From NCBI RefSeq assembly GCF_033118175.1, contig NC_083704.1, forward strand, positions 49,192,501 to 49,256,500: a stretch of 64,000 nucleotides of DNA. Direction: 5' to 3'. The stretch is from Dama dama. Lineage: Eukaryota > Chordata > Mammalia > Artiodactyla > Cervidae. The position numbers and the translations under genes were made by a program. Each line of letters starts with the position of its first letter. Position 1 is the first letter of the stretch. Below are positions 62,555 to 64,000 of the stretch, one piece after another. The notes under the pieces were generated by a model. That model had not been told where the DNA came from, did no database searches, and saw only the letters and a list, made by a program, of their open reading frames with translations.

Positions 62555-63287
62555 ACCCAGATAGGAAAAGAAGAAGTGAAACTCTCACTGTTTGCAGATG
62601 ACATGATCCTCTACATAGAAAACCCTAAAGACTCTACCAGAAAATTACTAGAGCTAATCAATGAATATAGTAGAGTTGCAGGATATAAAATTAACACACA
62701 GAAATCCTTTGCATTAATATACACTAACAATGAGAAAACAGAAAGAGAAATTAAGGAAACAATACCATTCACCATTGCAACAAAAAGAATAAAATACTTA
62801 GGAGTATATCTACCTAAAGAAACAAAAGACCTATACATAGAAAACTATAAAACACTGATGAAAGAAATCAAAGAGGACACAAACAGATGGAGAAACATAC
62901 CATGCTCATGGATTGGAAGAATCAATATTGTCAAAATGGCTATTCTACCCAAAGCAATCTATAGATTCAATGCAATCCCTATCAAGCTACCAACGGTATT
63001 CTTCACAGAACTAGAACAAATAATTTCACAATTTGTATGGAAATACAAAAAACCTCGAATAGCCAAAGTAATCTTGAGAAAGAAGAATGGAACTGGAGGA
63101 GTCAACCTGCTTGACTTCAGGCTCTACTACAAAGCCACAGCCATCAAGACAGTATGGTACTGCCACAAAGACAGAAATATAGATCAATGGAACAAAATAG
63201 AAAGCCCAGAAATAAATCCACGTACCTATGGACACCTTATATTCAACAAAGGAGGCAAGAATATACAATGGAAAAAAGACAACCTCT
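62555..63287 (+). pseudogene. L1 ORF2 RT fragment (inverted arm)
   Basis: From QIGKEEVKLSLFADDMILY onward the frame carries the RT catalytic FADD and continues to QWKKDNL before leaving L1 at the target-site duplication. A 1-bp loss near 62555 (GGACCCAG versus GGAGTCCAG in the 18.4-kb copy) shifts it out of frame from the upstream RT codons. Residues after 63287 come from the LTR flank. Confidence 0.88.
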
Positions 63288-63299
63288 TAATGTCATCTT

Positions 63300-63406
63300 A
63301 AGATCCATAGTTATATCTAAACGACCCTTTTCCCAAATAAGGTCACATTCATAGGTTCTAGAACATGGATATGACATTTTGGGAGGCACCAGTCAACCTA
63401 CTGTGG
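63300..63406 (-). mobile_element. MLT1-type LTR, right part
   Basis: CCCAAATAAGGTCACATTCA, TAGGTTCTAGAACATGGATA, TTTTGGGAGGCACCAGTCAA: the reversed start of an MLT1-like LTR, continuing the piece that ends at 61036. Confidence 0.75.
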
Positions 63407-63950
63407 ATACTAAGAAGGTTTTTCAAAATTGGAGGATACTTAAGAAAAGCCTAATTCAAAGACAGGAAGCCAGTTGTGCCCATAAGCGTGAAGATTCAGG
63501 GTTGAGTGTTCAAGATGCAGAAATCCAATATTGGCATACAATTTTTGTGCCTTGCCGGCATCACCTTTTTATCCTGCCATTCTTCTCACCAGTTCTGGAT
63601 CCCTTCTTAATAAAGTCTCCTTGAAGCTCCTTCATGTCAACTGGAGTGGGCATGTGAAGCAAAGAGGATCTCTGAGATGATAAACAGAGCAGAACTTTGA
63701 GAGGCATGAACAGACAGTCTCATTGAATGAATTCCTTAGCTTCTTACAGAACTCTAATTTGATGGACCCAGGGCACAAACATATTATTTTGTCCAGCAAA
63801 ACATTTATTACACATGGGGAATGCTTCGGGGATAGCATGGAGGTTTTGTGCATGTTTCTGGTCCTTTATGTGCGTCCCCTCAAGATTAAAAGTGCCTGGT
63901 GATAAGAAACTCAACATGGAAGAACTGCTCTCTTGTATTCCACTTCTGAG

Positions 63951-64000
63951 GCTTCTCTGGTGGCTCAGTGGTAAAGAATCCACATATCAATGCAAGAGAT
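63951..64000 (+). mobile_element. Bov-tA SINE, cut by window end
   Basis: Head AGGCTTCTCTGGTGGCTCAG, GTGGTAAAGAATCCACATAT, CAATGCAAGAGAT, then the window ends. Confidence 0.88.

Larger units (their letters stand above)
61037..63287 (-). mobile_element. L1 with 5' inversion (twin priming), 12-bp target-site duplication
   Basis: 61037-62419 is L1 in minus orientation: T-rich tail, 3' UTR, ORF2 C-terminus. At about 62420 orientation flips and 62420-63287 is L1 RT sequence in plus. Relative to the 18.4-kb copy the plus arm spans about 19893-20762 and the minus arm starts about 20767, so only a few bases were lost. TAATGTCATCTT is duplicated at 61025-61036 and 63288-63299. Its 3' UTR differs more from the other copies, suggesting an older subfamily. 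Confidence 0.95.
24807..64000 (+). other. ERC2: ERC2 intron (5' part), runs past window end
   Basis: Begins at the donor GTAAGG and continues at least 39 kb. Scanning for a splice-flanked continuation of the coiled coil (expected VDALRLRLEEKE) gave nothing. Stretches 24830-26100, 26770-29700, 31920-35900, 39700-42440, 44530-47270, 51930-55650 and 57650-60700 contain no gene that I can recognise; they are AT-rich intronic DNA with old repeat remnants. Confidence 0.8.

Noticed and set aside
24807..64000. A further ERC2 exon or an alternative terminal exon
   Set aside because: No splice-flanked frame with coiled-coil composition or the expected VDALRLRLEE start was found. Very short microexons could still be missed.

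Overview
This window is nuclear DNA from a ruminant mammal, probably a bovid. The evidence is abundant Bov-tA/Bov-A2 SINEs (tRNA-Glu derived), BovB (RTE-type) LINE fragments, CHR-type SINEs and several very similar ruminant L1 3' ends, together with vertebrate GT-AG splice sites. It is not microbial: there are no operons, no intact stand-alone genes and no CRISPR array. Nearly all short open reading frames are translations of repeats or chance frames.

The only host gene I can support is ERC2 (CAST/ELKS2), a presynaptic active-zone coiled-coil scaffold, read on the + strand. Two phase-0 internal exons are present, at 7111-7266 (52 codons) and 24639-24806 (56 codons). They encode consecutive protein segments that join as ...FMKTK|IDQLKQ.... 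Residue choices match ERC2 rather than its paralogue ERC1. Everything else is intron: at least 7.1 kb upstream of the first exon, 17.4 kb between the exons, and at least 39 kb after the second exon, with no further exon recognised.

The introns are layered with transposable elements. 1-720 is an L1 3' end cut by the window edge. 7491-8083 is a short antisense L1 only 225 bp after an ERC2 exon. 10019-10968 is a BovB copy split by a SINE. 16-23 kb is an ancient L1/HAL1-like region into which a young 5'-truncated L1 (18351-22124) inserted; that L1 keeps an 1142-codon open ORF2 frame and has a perfect 14-bp target-site duplication. 26.1-26.4 kb is an AT-rich tandem repeat with palindromic cores. 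31460-31899 is a small L1 with a 5' inversion. 37.8-39.7 kb and 55.7-57.6 kb are long BovB copies on the minus strand. 43-51 kb holds old mammalian repeats and CHR and Bov-tA SINEs. 60.7-63.4 kb is an MLT1-type LTR split by a second 5'-inverted (twin-primed) L1.

The most notable observations concern retrotransposition mechanism: two separate twin-priming inversions with perfect target-site duplications, nested insertions that give a relative chronology, and a shared shortened L1 3' end in three of five young copies. I found no evidence of a novel multi-gene system. Repeat family names come from recognition of consensus features and were not checked against a repeat library.
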